Assembly (NCBI RefSeq): GCF_002939985.1
Contig: NZ_MDFM01000004.1
Coordinates: forward strand, 62,001 to 126,000
DNA: 64,000 bases
Source: Xanthomonas hortorum pv. cynarae
Lineage (GTDB): Bacteria; Pseudomonadota; Gammaproteobacteria; Xanthomonadales; Xanthomonadaceae
Direction: 5' to 3'
Position numbers and translations under genes: made by a program. Below are positions 9,910 through 21,382 of the stretch, piece after piece (positions within the stretch are counted from its first letter, which is position 1; each line of letters opens with the position of its first letter). The notes below the pieces were generated by a model. That model made no database searches, had not been told where the DNA came from, and saw only the letters and a program-made list of their open reading frames with translations.

Positions 9910-12159
9910 TCAAAACTCCTGCCAGCTGCTGTCGTTGCTGGGCGCGGTGACCACGGCACGCGGCTTGGACGCGGCGCTGCGACCGGCTGCGGCGACCTTG
10001 GCCTTGACGGCCGTGGTCACTGCCGGGCGCAGCACTGCAGCGCGTACCGGTGCCTGGGCATAGGCGACATCGGTCTTGAACACCGCCACTGCGTCGGTGA
10101 GCTGGGTGGCCTGGTCTTCCAGCGCACGTGCGGCGGCAGTGGCTTCTTCCACCAATGCGGCGTTCTGCTGGGTGGTTTCGTCCATCTGGGTGATGGTCTG
10201 GTTGACCTGTTCGATCCCGGCCGACTGCTCCTGCGAGGCGGCGGAAATTTCACCCATGATGTCGGTCACGCGCTGCACGCTGGCCACCACTTCGCCCATG
10301 GTCTTGCCGGCGGTGTGCACCAGTGCCGAGCCTTCGGCGACACGTTCGACCGAATCGTCGATCAAACCCTTGATCTCCTTGGCCGCCGCAGACGAACGCT
10401 GGGCCAGGGTGCGCACTTCCGAGGCCACCACCGCAAACCCGCGGCCCTGTTCGCCGGCACGTGCCGCTTCCACCGCTGCGTTCAAGGCCAGGATATTGGT
10501 CTGGAAGGCGATGCCGTCGATGACGGAGATGATGTCGGCGATCTTCTTGGACGAGGCTTCGATGCCGCTCATGGTCTGCACCACCTTGCCGACCACGTCG
10601 CCGCCTTGCGAGGCCACGCTGGCCGCGCCGATGGCGAGCTGATTGGCCTGGCGCGCGCCTTCGGCATTCTGCTTGACGGTGGAGGTGAGCTCTTCCATCG
10701 AGGCGGCGGTTTCTTCCAGGTTGGCGGCCTGTTGTTCGGTGCGCTGCGACAGATCCTGGTTGCCGGCGGCGATCTCGCTGGCGGCGCCCTTGATCGAAAT
10801 CGCCGAGGCCTTGATCCCGCAGACAATCTCGGCCAGCTGCGTGGCCGTGGCATTGGCATCGTCACGCATCTGCGCGAACACGCCGCGGAAATCGCCGCTC
10901 ATGCGTGCGGTGAGATCGCCGGCAGCGATCGACTGCAACAGGCCGGACAACGCCTGCAGGTTGCCGTCGGCGGTGGACATCAGGTTATTGAGGCTTTCCA
11001 CCATCACGCGGAAGTCGTACTGGAAGCGCTCGGCATCGCCGCGGGCGCTGAAGTCGCCATTGGCGGCGGATTGGGCCAGGTGCTTGATCTCGGTATTCAT
11101 CGCACCGAGATTGACCTTGACCTGCGCCATGGTGTCGCTGAGCACGGCCTTTTCGCCGGGCAGTTTTTCCATGTCGTCGGACAGATCGCCGATTGCATAG
11201 CGGCCCATGATCTGCGCCAGACGCATCTTCACTGCGATGTGCGAGCCCACCAGGTTGTTGGTGTCGTGGGCCATGCGGCCGTACTCGCCGGGGAAGGCTG
11301 CCGCATCGATGCGGAAGCTGATCTGGCCGTCGTCGTGGCGCTTGGCCATATCGGTCTGTGCGCTGAGCAGGCTGCGCAATTGCAGCTGCATCTTGTTCAT
11401 GGCCTTGAGCAGGCGGCCGGCTTCGTCATTGGCTTGCGTGGTGACGTCGTTGTCCAGGCTACCGCCGGCAATCGCTTCTGCGGCGCGGGTGGCGCGGCTC
11501 AACGGCTGGGTGAGGCTGCGGGTGATCAGCAGGCCCAGCGTACCGCTCAGCAGCACCACCAGCAGCGAACCGCCGATCAGCAGCTTGCGTGAGTCGTCCA
11601 TGGATTGCAGCGCGTCAGCGGAGGCCTCGCTGGCGAGCTTGTCCTGCAGAGAGATGTTTTCGCCAATCTTGTCCTGCCACTGCTGCATTGCCGGTGCGGC
11701 CTTGGTCAGCAGCAAGGGCAGCGCCTCGTCGCTATGACCGGTCATCACCAGATCCATGACTTTGTCGTTCAAGACTTTGACCTCGGCGCGGCGGGCATCG
11801 ATCTCCGCGCGCAGGATTTTGCCTTTTTCGGACGGCGGCATGGCATAGAGTTCGTCGCGTGCCTTGGTGTAGTCGGCACGCGCAGACTGGATCTTCGCAA
11901 TGAAGTCGCGATTTTCTGCATCGGTGGTGCGCAGCACGACATTGCGCAACTGCAGGCCGATAATGAAATTGGCATTGATCATGTCGTTGGACAGACGGAT
12001 CTTTGTCATGTTCTCGTGCACCAACTGGTCCACCAGCGAGCGGGCCGAACTCAGGCCGCGGTAGCCGATAAAGGCGATGACGCCAGACAACAGGATCAGC
12101 ACGGCAAAAGCCGCTGCCAATCGAGGGCCGACGTTGTAGCGTTGGAGAAGTGCAGTCAT
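9910..12159 (-). CDS. Methyl-accepting chemotaxis protein 5 (four-helix-bundle sensor, WQEF tail)
   Basis: A 749-residue receptor starting [16 protein letters not shown]1 is about 13-33, the helical periplasmic sensor about 36-188 with Lys/Asp-rich helices ([20 protein letters not shown]), TM2 about 190-212. HAMP ([20 protein letters not shown]), HAMP-like units ([20 protein letters not shown]) and the MA hairpin with the standard tip follow. A linker of about 55 residues rich in Ala/Val/Lys ends in SSWQEF, the CheR/CheB tether. The linker sequence differs from the MCP 2/3 pair, but length and composition are alike, as expected for a flexible arm. It has its own sigma-28 promoter upstream. 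Confidence 0.95.
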   Translation of the reverse strand: MTALLQRYNVGPRLAAAFAVLILLSGVIAFIGYRGLSSARSLVDQLVHENMTKIRLSNDMINANFIIGLQLRNVVLRTTDAENRDFIAKIQSARADYTKARDELYAMPPSEKGKILRAEIDARRAEVKVLNDKVMDLVMTGHSDEALPLLLTKAAPAMQQWQDKIGENISLQDKLASEASADALQSMDDSRKLLIGGSLLVVLLSGTLGLLITRSLTQPLSRATRAAEAIAGGSLDNDVTTQANDEAGRLLKAMNKMQLQLRSLLSAQTDMAKRHDDGQISFRIDAAAFPGEYGRMAHDTNNLVGSHIAVKMRLAQIMGRYAIGDLSDDMEKLPGEKAVLSDTMAQVKVNLGAMNTEIKHLAQSAANGDFSARGDAERFQYDFRVMVESLNNLMSTADGNLQALSGLLQSIAAGDLTARMSGDFRGVFAQMRDDANATATQLAEIVCGIKASAISIKGAASEIAAGNQDLSQRTEQQAANLEETAASMEELTSTVKQNAEGARQANQLAIGAASVASQGGDVVGKVVQTMSGIEASSKKIADIISVIDGIAFQTNILALNAAVEAARAGEQGRGFAVVASEVRTLAQRSSAAAKEIKGLIDDSVERVAEGSALVHTAGKTMGEVVASVQRVTDIMGEISAASQEQSAGIEQVNQTITQMDETTQQNAALVEEATAAARALEDQATQLTDAVAVFKTDVAYAQAPVRAAVLRPAVTTAVKAKVAAAGRSAASKPRAVVTAPSNDSSWQEF

Positions 12160-12244
12160 GACAGATCCTGGATGGCGTTATGCGATTGAAGGGAAGCGAC
12201 CGAGTAGCGCCGACCACTTGCTGTATGTCGCGTCGCTATGCGCA

Positions 12245-12271
12245 GTAACGGCGCGTCATGCTGATTACTTA
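12245..12271 (-). promoter_or_regulatory. sigma-28 promoter for MCP 5
   Basis: TAAGTAAT-N11-GCCGTTAC on the minus strand, 86 bases before the MCP 5 ATG. The rest of the gap, about 12265-12480, is unusually AT-rich for this genome and holds no gene I can support. Confidence 0.6.
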
Positions 12272-12481
12272 ATACATCGATATCAGAAATATATAAGTCG
12301 AGTCACGCTTGTGAAGACGGCGTAGACAAATAAATCGTTTTGCAATCCAGATTAAAGTTTCCAGATTGTCGATAATGTCGAGCTGGACCGACCAGTAATC
12401 AATACATAAGTAAAATATTATTATATATACGCGTTTATCCTTATCTCATTGCTGAGGCTGCTTTCGAAACGTTGCGACAAT

Positions 12482-12511
12482 AAAAAAGCCGCGCTCTCGA
12501 AAGAGCGCGGC
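12482..12511 (-). terminator. Rho-independent terminator after MCP 6
   Basis: A perfect 10-bp stem (GCCGCGCTCT / AGAGCGCGGC) with a tight CGAA/TTCG-type loop is followed by TTTTTT on the minus strand, 38 bases past the MCP 6 stop. Confidence 0.92.
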
Positions 12512-12549
12512 TTCGATGTCACCGGCCTGCAGCCTGCCGATGAGTGCGT

Positions 12550-14853
12550 TTAGAACTCCGCCCAATCCGACTCGTTGGACGGTGCCGCTGCAGCGGCAGT
12601 ACGTGCGGTCGACCGTGCGGCAGCCGGCCTGGAGGCAGCCAGCTTGGACACCGATGACCTGGCAGCGGGCGTCTTGGCAGCAGGTGCGGTGCTGGCGGCC
12701 GGGCGCTTGGCGGTGATGTGGCGCACCACCGGGGTGGCGCGTGTCACTGCTTCCAGCTCGGCCGACAGACGGAACAGCGCGACCGCCTCGGTGAGCTGCT
12801 GCGCCTGCTCTTCCATCGAGCGCGCGGCGGCGGTGGCTTCTTCCACCAGCGCGGCGTTCTGCTGGGTGGCCTCATCCATGTGGGTGACGGTCTGGTTGAC
12901 CTGTTCGATACCGGCCGACTGCTCCTGCGAGGCGGCGGAAATCTCGCTCATGATGTCGGTGACGCGCTGCACCGAAGAGACGATCTCGCTCATGGTGCTG
13001 CCGGCCTGATTGACCAGCGCCGAGCCTTCGGCCACTTTGCTCACCGAGTCGTCGATCAGGCTCTTGATTTCCTTCGCTGCGCCGGCCGAACGCTGTGCCA
13101 GCGTGCGTACTTCCGAGGCGACCACCGCAAATCCACGGCCCTGCTCGCCTGCGCGCGCCGCTTCCACTGCCGCGTTCAACGCGAGGATATTGGTCTGGAA
13201 GGCGATGCCATCAATGACGCTGATGATCTCGGCGATCTTCCTGGACGAGGTCTCGATGCCGGACATGGTGGTGACCACCTGGCCGACCACGCTGCCGCCA
13301 TGTGAGGCCACACCGGCTGCGCCGATCGCCAGCTGATTGGCTTGGCGCGCGTGTTCGGCGTTCTGCTTGACGGTGGAGGTGAGTTCTTCCATCGAGGCGG
13401 CGGTTTCTTCCAGGTTGGCGGCCTGCTGCTCGGTGCGCTGCGACAGATCCTGGTTACCGGCGGCGATTTCGCCTGCGGCGGTGTTGATGGCCAAGGTGGA
13501 GTGCTTGATGCGGCCGACGATGTCGGTCAGGCGCTGGGTGGTGGCATTGGCATCGTCGCGCAGACGCGCGAACACGCCGTGGAACTCGCCATCCATACGC
13601 GCGGTGAGATCGCCCTCGGCAACGGCGCCGAGCAACTGCGACAGCTTGCCCAGATTGCGGTCGCTGACTTCCATCATCGAGTTCAGATCCGACACCATCA
13701 CCGCGAAGTCGTACTTGAAACGTGCTGCGTCGCCACGTGCGCTGAAATCGCCGGCGGCGGCGGCCTGCGCCAGCTGCTTGATCTCGGTGTTGATCGACAA
13801 CAGGCTGGCCTTGGCCGCATCCATCGCTTCATGCAGGATCGCGCGACTGGCCGGCAGACGGCGTGCGTCCTGGGTCAGGTCGCCTTGCGCGTATTGATTG
13901 AGGATGCGCACCGAATCGGTGATGGCATCCAGATGCTCGAAGATCATCGTGTTGATGCCGCCGGCCAGGTTGCCGTACACGCCGGGGAAATCTTCCGGCA
14001 TGCGGTGGGTGATGTCTTCGGCCGCATGCAGATGCGACATGCGCGCGGTTTCGTCGCTGAAGCGGCGCAGCATCTGCGTCATGCCACTGGTGGCCTCCAG
14101 CATCTGGCCGATTTCGTCGTTGCTGGTCTTGCTGACCTGCACGCTCAGATCGCCACGCGAGACCGCCTTGATGGCGCCCAGTGCGTTGGACAGCGGGGTG
14201 GTGATGCTGCGTGCGATCAACCAGCCGAAGGTGACCGACAACGCCGCCATCAGCAGCGTGCCGAGCAGCAGCACCGCGCTGGTGAGTTTGAACGAGGCTG
14301 CGCTGGCGCTCACCATATCGCTCAATGCCTTGGACTGCTGCGCATAGAGCTTGTCGACCGAGGCGAACAGTTCCTTGCGGATCTCGCCGGACTGCTTGCG
14401 CGAAAATTCCATCGCCGCGGCGCGGTCGGGGTCTGTATAGAGCTTGCGCAGTTGCTGGTTGGCCGCGAAGTAGCGCGTGCTGGCATCGGTCAGCCTGGCG
14501 TACTCGGCCTTCAACGGCGAGGTGGCGCCGATCTTGGTATCCAGGACCTTCTGCGTTTCGATGTATTTGGCCTGGATCTCGTCCATGCGCTTGAAGAACA
14601 TCGCATAGCGTTCCGGATCTTCCAGATTGACGAACTGGCCCACTTCATAGACGCGGAATTCGCCAGCGAAACCACGCAACTCGGACAGGCGGCTCAGCAC
14701 CGGCACCACGTCCTGATTGATCAGGTCGGTTTCCTGCTGCATCTGCTTCATGCGTGAAAAGCCGAGTCCACCCAGCAGGGCAGTCAGCACGGCGCTCAGG
14801 CAGAAGGCAAACATCAGTTTGCGGCGGATCGGCCAGTCGTTGAACTTGTTCAT
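12550..14853 (-). CDS. Methyl-accepting chemotaxis protein 6 (helical sensor, WAEF tail)
   Basis: A 767-residue receptor. Two ATGs are adjacent (14856, 14853); the second is better spaced from the GAGG ribosome site. TM1 is about 12-32. The periplasmic helical domain (about 35-185) contains [19 protein letters not shown], typical of four-helix-bundle sensors. TM2 is about 187-210. HAMP ([20 protein letters not shown]), a [24 protein letters not shown] linker and further HAMP-like units ([20 protein letters not shown]) lead to the MA hairpin. The linker region is shared with MCP 8, not with MCPs 2-5, so these two form a subfamily. An Ala/Thr/Arg-rich arm ends SDWAEF, a CheR/CheB tether with A in place of Q. 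Confidence 0.95.
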   Translation of the reverse strand: MNKFNDWPIRRKLMFAFCLSAVLTALLGGLGFSRMKQMQQETDLINQDVVPVLSRLSELRGFAGEFRVYEVGQFVNLEDPERYAMFFKRMDEIQAKYIETQKVLDTKIGATSPLKAEYARLTDASTRYFAANQQLRKLYTDPDRAAAMEFSRKQSGEIRKELFASVDKLYAQQSKALSDMVSASAASFKLTSAVLLLGTLLMAALSVTFGWLIARSITTPLSNALGAIKAVSRGDLSVQVSKTSNDEIGQMLEATSGMTQMLRRFSDETARMSHLHAAEDITHRMPEDFPGVYGNLAGGINTMIFEHLDAITDSVRILNQYAQGDLTQDARRLPASRAILHEAMDAAKASLLSINTEIKQLAQAAAAGDFSARGDAARFKYDFAVMVSDLNSMMEVSDRNLGKLSQLLGAVAEGDLTARMDGEFHGVFARLRDDANATTQRLTDIVGRIKHSTLAINTAAGEIAAGNQDLSQRTEQQAANLEETAASMEELTSTVKQNAEHARQANQLAIGAAGVASHGGSVVGQVVTTMSGIETSSRKIAEIISVIDGIAFQTNILALNAAVEAARAGEQGRGFAVVASEVRTLAQRSAGAAKEIKSLIDDSVSKVAEGSALVNQAGSTMSEIVSSVQRVTDIMSEISAASQEQSAGIEQVNQTVTHMDEATQQNAALVEEATAAARSMEEQAQQLTEAVALFRLSAELEAVTRATPVVRHITAKRPAASTAPAAKTPAARSSVSKLAASRPAAARSTARTAAAAAPSNESDWAEF

Positions 14854-14892
14854 CATTTACCTCGGAGTTACGCACAGACGTTGTCCAGCACG

Positions 14893-14919
14893 CTAGCGGC
14901 CCGGCCGGAAGATTCTTTA
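14893..14919 (-). promoter_or_regulatory. sigma-28 promoter for MCP 6
   Basis: TAAAGAAT-N11-GCCGCTAG on the minus strand. The -35 is the closest in the window to the enteric TAAAGTTT. It lies 40 bases before the start codon. Confidence 0.7.
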
Positions 14920-15051
14920 CTCATGAAGAAGAATCGGTCATGCGGTACGCGCTGTTTCCATAGTCCAGGCTGCTGCAATACCCCGTTTCGATAGGGCAGG
15001 GCATGCATTACGGTCGCGCGCGCAGCGCTGCGCAGGCGACCGGTGCAGGAT

Positions 15052-17832
15052 TCAGAAGTCCTGCCACTGACTATCGTTGCCGGCAGTTGCCGCAGGCGTA
15101 CTGTTCGATCGACGTGGTGAGGCCGGTGCACGCGTCGCGGTGGCGGTTGCACGCTTGGCTGCGGCGCTGGCCGATTTTTTCGTGGGCGCGGCAACGGCGA
15201 TGCCGGGCGTCGTCTCCAGCGTGAAGCGCGCCACTGTCAGCGCCAGTTGCCCGGCCTGCTCTTCCATCGTGCGTGCGGCGGCGGTGGCCTCTTCCACCAG
15301 CGCGGCATTCTGCTGGGTGGCTTCGTCCATCTGGGTGATGGTGCGGTTGACCTGTTCGATGCCGGACGACTGTTCCTGCGAAGCCGCTGCAATCTCGCCC
15401 ATGATGTCGGTCACGCGCTGCACGCTGGCCACGATATCGGACATGGTGGTGCCGGCCTGGTGCACCAGCAGCGAGCCTTCGGTCACCTTGCCGACCGAGT
15501 CGTCGATGAGGTGTTTGATCTCTTTTGCCGCGCCGGCCGAACGCTGCGCGAGCGTGCGCACTTCGCTGGCGACGACGGCGAATCCGCGGCCCTGTTCGCC
15601 GGCGCGGGCCGCTTCCACTGCGGCATTCAAGGCCAGGATATTGGTCTGGAAGGCGATACCGTCGATGACGCTGATGATCTCGGCGATCTTCCTGGATGAC
15701 ACCGCGATTGCGGACATGGTGGTCACCACGTTCGCCACCACCGCACCACCTTGCGAGGCGACACCGGCTGCGCCGATGGCCAGCTGATTGGCCTGGCGCG
15801 CGCTTTCGGCATTCTGCTTGACGGTGGAGGTGAGCTCTTCCATCGAGGCGGCGGTCTCTTCCAGATTGGCCGCCTGTTGTTCGGTGCGTTGCGACAGATC
15901 GTTGTTGCCGGCGGCAATTTCACTGGCGGCCGCATTGATCTGCGTGGCCGAGGTCTGGATGCCGGACACGATCTCGGTCAACTGCGCCACGGTGGCATTG
16001 GCATCGTCGCGCATGCGCGCAAACACGCCCTGGAAGTCGCCATCCATGCGCACGCTGAGGTCGCCTTCGGCCAGCGCGCTGAGCAGGCTGGAAATACGCT
16101 CCAGGCCCTGCGAGGTGGTGTCCAGCAAACCGTTGAGCTGACGGCCGAATTCCAGGTAGAAGCCGTGCTTGTCGTCCAATGCGAGGCGCTGCCCGAAGTC
16201 GCCCATCAACGCGGACTGCACCAGCGTGGCGACTTCCTGCTGCGTGCCGACTTCGGTGGTGACATTGCGCCAAAACAGCATGCTGCCGCTGCGATGACCA
16301 TCTGCGGCGTACAGCGGGGTCATGGTCAGATCCAGCGTCACCGGGCCGAACGAGTAACGCTCTGAGGTGGCCGACTGCAGCTGTTGCAGACGCTGTGAGC
16401 GGGCCCTGCCATCTGCATCGCAGCCGAGCACGTATTCCAGCGGATTGCCGACCACCGCATCGGCGCTGAATCCTTGCTGGCCCTTGGCATGGAAGGCCGG
16501 TTCGCCGTATTTGAACGAGGTATGCAGCGCCTCGGTGATGAACACGGTCGTGTGCTGTTCGTCGGCGAGCAGGATTTCCATTCCCGAGTGTTCCAGCGCG
16601 GTGCGGATGCGCAGATTCTCGTTGGCGATCATTGCATCGCGCTCGATGCGGTGGCGTAGATCGTCCTGCATGCGCTGCATGCCACCCAACAGGCGGCCCA
16701 CTTCGTCCTGACGTTGTACGCTGATCTGGTTGTCCAGCTTGCCGGAGGCGATCGCATCGGCCACCTTGACAGCGGAATCGAGCGGGCGCACCACCAGACG
16801 ACGCAGCAGCGCCAACAACGCCACGCTCAGCACGAGTGCCGAGCCCAGGCCCACCGCCAGAATGGTCCACAACAGGCGATGTGCCTGCTGCATGATCGCC
16901 GCATACGGCACCACCACACCCAACGCAAAGCGCTCCTGCGCCTGGCCGATCTGCAACGGCACATAGGCGCTGACCGTGCCGGCGGCATCCGGCGTGAAAT
17001 CCAGATAGTCCTTGCCGGCCCTGGTCGCCTCCAGCATCGCGCGATAGTCGGCGCCGTCGGCCGGCTTGCCGATCCGCGCAGCGTCACGCGAGGCCAGAAT
17101 CACCCCGGCAGGCGAGATCAGCTCGACATAGCCGTCGTCCATCGGACGTAACGCACTCAGGCGTTTCTGCAACGCGGCCAGGGCGAAATCCACCGAGACC
17201 ACGCCCACATACTTGCCCTGATCCATGATGGGCGTGGACAAGGTGGTCATCAGCACCGGCTTGCCGCCGATCTGGTAATCGTAGGGGCCGGCCACGATCT
17301 GCCGGCCCAGCTCGCGGGGTTTGAGGTTCCAGTCGCCGTCGCCGGGTTTTTCGTAACCGACCAACGGTTCGCGGATCAGCGACTGCCCGTTATAGGCCCA
17401 GTAGGTCATGAAACGACCGGTGTTGTCGTGGCCCTTGGCATCGACATAGTCGCCGTCCTTGCCATCGAAGGCCTGCGGTTCCCACAACGTCCCCATGCCC
17501 ACCCATTCGGGATGGTTCTGCAACTGGTCGTGCACGATCGCCGCCGCCGCATCGCGGCTCACCCCACCATGGGCACGCTGCGCCAGCAAGGCGCTGGCGA
17601 CCGACTGGCCGGTGGTGAACGCCTGCCCCAGCTCGCTGCCGATCTGCTCGGCCTGATAGCGCGCGGCGTTCTGCATCGTGGTCTGTGCCGAGGCGATCAG
17701 TGCGCGACTGCTTTGCCAGTAGCTGATCGCCGCAGTGAGGCCGAAGCACAGCAACGCAGCGACGGCGGTGCCGAGCATCAGGCGGTACGCCAGACTGCCG
17801 CCGGAGCGGGATTGCGTGGGGGACGAGGGCAT
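15052..17832 (-). CDS. Methyl-accepting chemotaxis protein 7 (double-Cache sensor plus PAS, WQDF tail)
   Basis: A 926-residue receptor, the longest complete one here. TM1 is about 15-38. The periplasmic region (about 40-320) is a dCache_1 type: [21 protein letters not shown], a membrane-distal [19 protein letters not shown] motif and a second fold around [13 protein letters not shown]2 is about 325-347, then HAMP ([20 protein letters not shown]), a PAS-like domain (about 400-520, [19 protein letters not shown]) and the MA hairpin (about 600-860). It ends SQWQDF, a CheR/CheB tether. Its ATG is only 50 bases after the MCP 8 stop with no sigma-28 site between, so it is probably transcribed with MCP 8. 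dCache domains commonly bind amino acids, but the ligand here is unknown. Confidence 0.95.
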   Translation of the reverse strand: MPSSPTQSRSGGSLAYRLMLGTAVAALLCFGLTAAISYWQSSRALIASAQTTMQNAARYQAEQIGSELGQAFTTGQSVASALLAQRAHGGVSRDAAAAIVHDQLQNHPEWVGMGTLWEPQAFDGKDGDYVDAKGHDNTGRFMTYWAYNGQSLIREPLVGYEKPGDGDWNLKPRELGRQIVAGPYDYQIGGKPVLMTTLSTPIMDQGKYVGVVSVDFALAALQKRLSALRPMDDGYVELISPAGVILASRDAARIGKPADGADYRAMLEATRAGKDYLDFTPDAAGTVSAYVPLQIGQAQERFALGVVVPYAAIMQQAHRLLWTILAVGLGSALVLSVALLALLRRLVVRPLDSAVKVADAIASGKLDNQISVQRQDEVGRLLGGMQRMQDDLRHRIERDAMIANENLRIRTALEHSGMEILLADEQHTTVFITEALHTSFKYGEPAFHAKGQQGFSADAVVGNPLEYVLGCDADGRARSQRLQQLQSATSERYSFGPVTLDLTMTPLYAADGHRSGSMLFWRNVTTEVGTQQEVATLVQSALMGDFGQRLALDDKHGFYLEFGRQLNGLLDTTSQGLERISSLLSALAEGDLSVRMDGDFQGVFARMRDDANATVAQLTEIVSGIQTSATQINAAASEIAAGNNDLSQRTEQQAANLEETAASMEELTSTVKQNAESARQANQLAIGAAGVASQGGAVVANVVTTMSAIAVSSRKIAEIISVIDGIAFQTNILALNAAVEAARAGEQGRGFAVVASEVRTLAQRSAGAAKEIKHLIDDSVGKVTEGSLLVHQAGTTMSDIVASVQRVTDIMGEIAAASQEQSSGIEQVNRTITQMDEATQQNAALVEEATAAARTMEEQAGQLALTVARFTLETTPGIAVAAPTKKSASAAAKRATATATRAPASPRRSNSTPAATAGNDSQWQDF

Positions 17833-17882
17833 GGGCGTGGCTTCGAAGTAAGGGAGGTGGTGCGGGAGCGATCGGGCGGTCG

Positions 17883-20060
17883 TCAGCTGGCGACGCGCAA
17901 GGCCTCCGCGCGCGCGCCAGCGCGGCTGCTGCCGCGCTGTGCGGGCGAGGCAACGCTTACCCGGAAGCTGGACACCGCTTCATCAAGCTGCTGCGCCTGC
18001 TGCTGCATGGCGTTGGCGGCGGCGGTGGCTTCTTCCACCAGCGCGGCGTTCTGCTGGGTGCTCTCGTCCATCTGGGTGACGGTGAGATTGACCTGCTCGA
18101 TGCCGGCCGATTGTTCCTGCGAAGCGGCGGAGATCTCGCTCATGATGTCGGTCACGCGCTGCACCGAGGACACGATCTCGGCCATGGTCTTGCCGGCCTG
18201 ATCCACCAGCGCCGAACCCTGTGCCACCTTGCCGACCGAGTCGTCGATCAGGTGCTTGATCTCCTTCGCCGCGCCGGCTGAGCGCTGTGCCAGCGTGCGC
18301 ACCTCTGATGCCACCACCGCAAACCCGCGGCCCTGTTCGCCGGCACGCGCGGCTTCCACTGCCGCGTTCAAGGCCAGGATATTGGTCTGGAAGGCGATGC
18401 CGTCGATGACGCTGATGATTTCGGCGATCTTCTTGGACGAGGTCTGGATACCGGACATGGTGTCCACCACCTGGCTGACCACGTGCCCGCCTTGCGATGC
18501 CACCGATGCCGCACCGATTGCCAACTGATTGGCCTGACGTGCGCTCTCGGCGTTCTGCTTGACGGTGGAGGTGAGTTCCTCCATCGAAGCGGCGGTCTCT
18601 TCCAGGTTGGCGGCCTGCTGCTCGGTACGCTGCGACAGGTCGTTGTTGCCGGCAGCGATTTCGCTGGCCGATCCGGTGATGGAACTAGCCGCTTGCTGGA
18701 TGCGTCCGACAATGCCAGCCAGCTGCGTGGCAGTGGTGTTGGCATCGTCGCGCATGCGTGCAAACACGCCGTGGAACTGGCCGTCCATGCGCGCGGTGAG
18801 GTCGCCCTCGGCCAGCGCGGCCAGCAGCTCGGACAGCTTGCCCAGGTTGCGGTCGCTGACCTCCATCATCGCGTTGAGGTCGTTGATCATGCGTGCCGAT
18901 TCGTGCTTGAAGCGTGTGGCATCGCCACGCTGGCTGAAGTCGCCATTGGCCGCAGCCTGGGCCAGGCGCTTGATCTCGGTGTTGATCGCCAGCAGGCTGG
19001 CCTTGGCTGCATCCATCGCTTCATGCAGCACGGCACGCGTGCCGGGCAGGCGTTCGGCGTCGCGCGACAGGTCGCCTTGCGCGTATTCGTTGAGTACCCC
19101 GATCGCATCGATGATGGCGTCCAGGTGTTCGAAGATCATGGTGTTGATGCCGCCGGCCAGCTCGCCGTATACACCGGGGAAATCGGTCGGCATGCGATGG
19201 CTGACATCTTCGCCGGCGTGCATGTGCATCATCACCTTGGTCTGCGCGGAGAAGCGCTCCAGCGTGTGCACCATTTCGTCGGTGGCCTTGAGCATCTGGC
19301 CGATTTCATCGCTGCCGTGCTGGGCGGTGCGCACGCTCAGATCGCCACGCGCCACGCCCTTGATGGCGGCAAGCGCACGCGACACCGGCTCCAGAATCGA
19401 ATTGCCGATCAGCCAGCCCACCAGCAGATTGATCAGCACCAGCACGCCGCCGGCCACGGCGACAACGCCGGTGAAGGCCAGTGCCTGCGATTGGGTGTCG
19501 TCCAGATACACGCCGGTGCCGATCACCCAGCCCCACGGCTTGTACAGCGATGCGTAAGAAGTCTTCTGCACCGGCTCTTTTTCGCCGGGCTTGGCCCAGG
19601 CGTAATCGACGTAGCCGCCGCCAGCCTGCGCGGCAGTGACGAATGCCGGAAAGATGCGCTTGCCGTCCGGGCTCAGCACATCGTTGAGCGGCTTGCCATT
19701 GAGATCCGGCCGAGTGGGGTGCATCAGCATCACCGGCGCCTGGTCGGTGACGTAGATGTAATCCACACCGCCGCGTGCACGCATCGTGGACAAGGTGGCC
19801 AGCGCTCTGCTCTTTGCGGTCGCCAGATCCATCTCGCCCTTTTCGGCGCGCTCGGCGTAACCATTGACCACCGCGATCGCCATTTCGATCTGGCTCTTGA
19901 GCCCATCGCGGCGCGTATCGGTGAGATCCACGTACTGCATGCGCGCGGCGATGACCGCCAGCGCGATGATGCCCAGCGCCACCAACGCAGTCTGGAACAG
20001 GAACTTGCGCTTGAGCGGCACGTTGGCCAGCGTGTTTGCGATCGTGGTCTTAAACGTCAT
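17883..20060 (-). CDS. Methyl-accepting chemotaxis protein 8 (single-Cache sensor, no tail pentapeptide)
   Basis: A 725-residue receptor starting [19 protein letters not shown]; 52 codons upstream show no conservation and overlap the promoter. TM1 is about 15-37. The periplasmic sCache_2 domain (about 40-185) has the diagnostic run: [33 protein letters not shown] and [16 protein letters not shown]2 is about 190-212, then HAMP ([20 protein letters not shown]), the [20 protein letters not shown] linker shared with MCP 6, further HAMP-like units and the MA hairpin. It ends soon after the coil ([12 protein letters not shown]), so the CheR/CheB tether is absent. sCache receptors often sense short organic acids; that is family knowledge and was not seen here. 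Confidence 0.95.
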   Translation of the reverse strand: MTFKTTIANTLANVPLKRKFLFQTALVALGIIALAVIAARMQYVDLTDTRRDGLKSQIEMAIAVVNGYAERAEKGEMDLATAKSRALATLSTMRARGGVDYIYVTDQAPVMLMHPTRPDLNGKPLNDVLSPDGKRIFPAFVTAAQAGGGYVDYAWAKPGEKEPVQKTSYASLYKPWGWVIGTGVYLDDTQSQALAFTGVVAVAGGVLVLINLLVGWLIGNSILEPVSRALAAIKGVARGDLSVRTAQHGSDEIGQMLKATDEMVHTLERFSAQTKVMMHMHAGEDVSHRMPTDFPGVYGELAGGINTMIFEHLDAIIDAIGVLNEYAQGDLSRDAERLPGTRAVLHEAMDAAKASLLAINTEIKRLAQAAANGDFSQRGDATRFKHESARMINDLNAMMEVSDRNLGKLSELLAALAEGDLTARMDGQFHGVFARMRDDANTTATQLAGIVGRIQQAASSITGSASEIAAGNNDLSQRTEQQAANLEETAASMEELTSTVKQNAESARQANQLAIGAASVASQGGHVVSQVVDTMSGIQTSSKKIAEIISVIDGIAFQTNILALNAAVEAARAGEQGRGFAVVASEVRTLAQRSAGAAKEIKHLIDDSVGKVAQGSALVDQAGKTMAEIVSSVQRVTDIMSEISAASQEQSAGIEQVNLTVTQMDESTQQNAALVEEATAAANAMQQQAQQLDEAVSSFRVSVASPAQRGSSRAGARAEALRVAS

Positions 20061-20101
20061 GGCGGGTATCCAGTGAAAGGATTGTGACCGGGATATGTCG
20101 G

Positions 20102-20128
20102 ATAGCGACCCGTCTGCAGAAAGGTTGA
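20102..20128 (-). promoter_or_regulatory. sigma-28 promoter for the MCP 8-MCP 7 unit
   Basis: TCAACCTT-N11-GTCGCTAT on the minus strand, with one mismatch in the GCCG core. It lies 42 bases before the MCP 8 ATG. The rest of 20129-20394 shows only a short direct repeat of TTTGAAGCCATT. Confidence 0.55.
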
Positions 20129-20394
20129 GCGTTGCCCGACGGCTGGTGTGTGGGTGATTTGCAGTGCTTTTTTGAAGCCATTCTTTGAAGCCATTGCTGC
20201 TCCCGCGCCGGCACACGACTTGGTAAGCCTGCAGCGGGTTACGCGCACCGTCGGGCCGCGCAGCGCGCAGCGCACGCCGACCTGGACGTCAGGTCGCGTG
20301 GATCGGCGCAGCGTGGGGGGCTGGCTGGAATGGGCTTGCGGTGCCGCCACGACCGAGGAGTGGCGGGGTAGGCGTCCGGCGGATGCGCAGGAGT

Positions 20395-20413
20395 TTTGTT
20401 AGCCGCTCTTAGT
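20395..20413. repeat. 19-bp repeat, copy 1 (second copy at 24267-24285)
   Basis: TTTGTTAGCCGCTCTTAGT occurs twice, each time at or just beyond the 3' end of a minus-strand gene. Here it includes the stop codon of the secreted sensor-like protein; the second copy is 23 bases past the cheA stop. Its meaning is unknown. Confidence 0.8.
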
Positions 20414-20942
20414 TGCGCTGCGTGCTGCTGACGCTTGCCACGGACTGCTGCAGGTTCTGCAATTCGCTCCACAACTGGTGGCGGGTATCGCCGGCGTGGC
20501 CGAGCGACAAGGCTTGTGCGGTTTGCAGATCGCCATCGTGCAGAGCGCGATTGGCCTGACGGTGTTGCGCCAGATACTGGCCCAACTGCTGCTGCACCAG
20601 CGCAAACTGCCGTGCCTGTTCGCCTTGTGGTGCAGTGGCCTGGAAGTAACCGGCATGCCGCGCGATACGTTGACGCAGATGGCCCAGACGCTCGTCGTAG
20701 GCATCGATGCGTGCGAGGTCATGCGAGGCGGCAAGCTGCGCACGCTGGTCGTCGCGCAATTGCACCAGATCGATGGCAAGCGACTGCAGCGCGCTCACCG
20801 GGACGTTGTCCAGAAGCACCGAGACCGGCGCTGCCGGTGCGGCGAAAGAGGGGGGCAACGACACACCGGCAGCCAGCAGCGCGACGACGAGCATGGAGCC
20901 CAGCATGTGGCGGGCAGAGCGTGTGGAATTGGCGGTGTGCAT
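20409..20942 (-). CDS. Secreted stand-alone helical sensor-like protein of the chemotaxis regulon
   Basis: A 177-residue protein with a clear signal peptide (basic start, hydrophobic LGSMLVVALLAAGVSL, cleavage near SFA-APA at about 34). The mature part is all-helical by eye and has no second membrane segment and no MA domain. Its last third (ALHDGDLQTAQALSLGHAG then QLWSELQNLQQSV) follows the same pattern as the final helices of the neighbouring MCP sensors ([22 protein letters not shown]). I infer a soluble or periplasmic four-helix-bundle domain without a signalling half. The start is supported by AAGGAA 7 bases upstream and a near-consensus sigma-28 promoter, which ties it to motility. Function unknown; alternatives are a binding-protein partner for a receptor or a remnant. 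Confidence 0.75.
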   Translation of the reverse strand: MHTANSTRSARHMLGSMLVVALLAAGVSLPPSFAAPAAPVSVLLDNVPVSALQSLAIDLVQLRDDQRAQLAASHDLARIDAYDERLGHLRQRIARHAGYFQATAPQGEQARQFALVQQQLGQYLAQHRQANRALHDGDLQTAQALSLGHAGDTRHQLWSELQNLQQSVASVSSTQRN

Positions 20943-20991
20943 GCGGAGTTCCTTCAACGTAGCGCGGGCAAGACTGCCCTCATTGCTCTGT

Positions 20992-21018
20992 GTATCGGCC
21001 GCAGGAGCTTGCGCTTGA
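20992..21018 (-). promoter_or_regulatory. sigma-28 promoter for the secreted sensor-like protein
   Basis: TCAAGCGC-N11-GCCGATAC on the minus strand, 50 bases before the ATG. One of the best matches in the window. Confidence 0.8.
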
Positions 21019-21119
21019 TCACCTTTCGACCAACGGCAGTGTTGGGGGAATCTCAGGGGTGTTGCGATGTGGCCGGGGTGTTGCAAGGTGGGGCATGTCT
21101 GCCGGTTTTTGCCTGATAG

Positions 21120-21150
21120 CAAAACGCCCCGACAGGATCGGGGCGTTTTG
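21120..21150. terminator. Bidirectional-looking Rho-independent terminator after MCP 9
   Basis: A perfect 13-bp stem beginning CAAAACGCCCCGA with a 5-base loop; the flanking A/T runs give TTTT on either strand. It separates MCP 9 from the promoter of the secreted protein. Confidence 0.88.
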
Positions 21151-21203
21151 AGCGTCAATGACAACGTGCGCGAAGCGTCTAGTAGCTGTGACAGCATTGC
21201 GCG

Positions 21204-21224
21204 TGATTGGTGATTGGTGATTGG
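21204..21224. repeat. Heptanucleotide tandem repeat (TGATTGG)x3
   Basis: Three exact 7-bp units. The complement (CCAATCA) resembles the GATTCCC/AATCCCC heptads at 41966-42021, and GATTGG/GGGATTGG strings recur near 59401, so this is probably one dispersed family. Confidence 0.75.
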
Positions 21225-21229
21225 CCGCG

Positions 21230-21357
21230 GCGCCTTACCCTCACCCCAACCCCCGCTCTGCGCCCCGGCCCGCGCTTGCGGCGCGGGCGCTCCAAGGCAC
21301 GCGCGCCCATGGCGCGCAAGCTGTGCCTTGTCGCCCCGGCGGGAGAGGGGCTTTAAA
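21230..21357. repeat. Palindrome-rich intergenic element
   Basis: A GC-rich stretch opening CTTACCCTCACCCCAACCCC and closing GGGAGAGGGGCTTT. It contains two perfect 7-bp hairpins (21269-21287 and 21301-21317). It looks like the dispersed intergenic palindromic repeats common in xanthomonads; family membership was not checked. Confidence 0.5.
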
Positions 21358-21382
21358 TCTGGCGCCTTCAGCCCTCGCTCCC

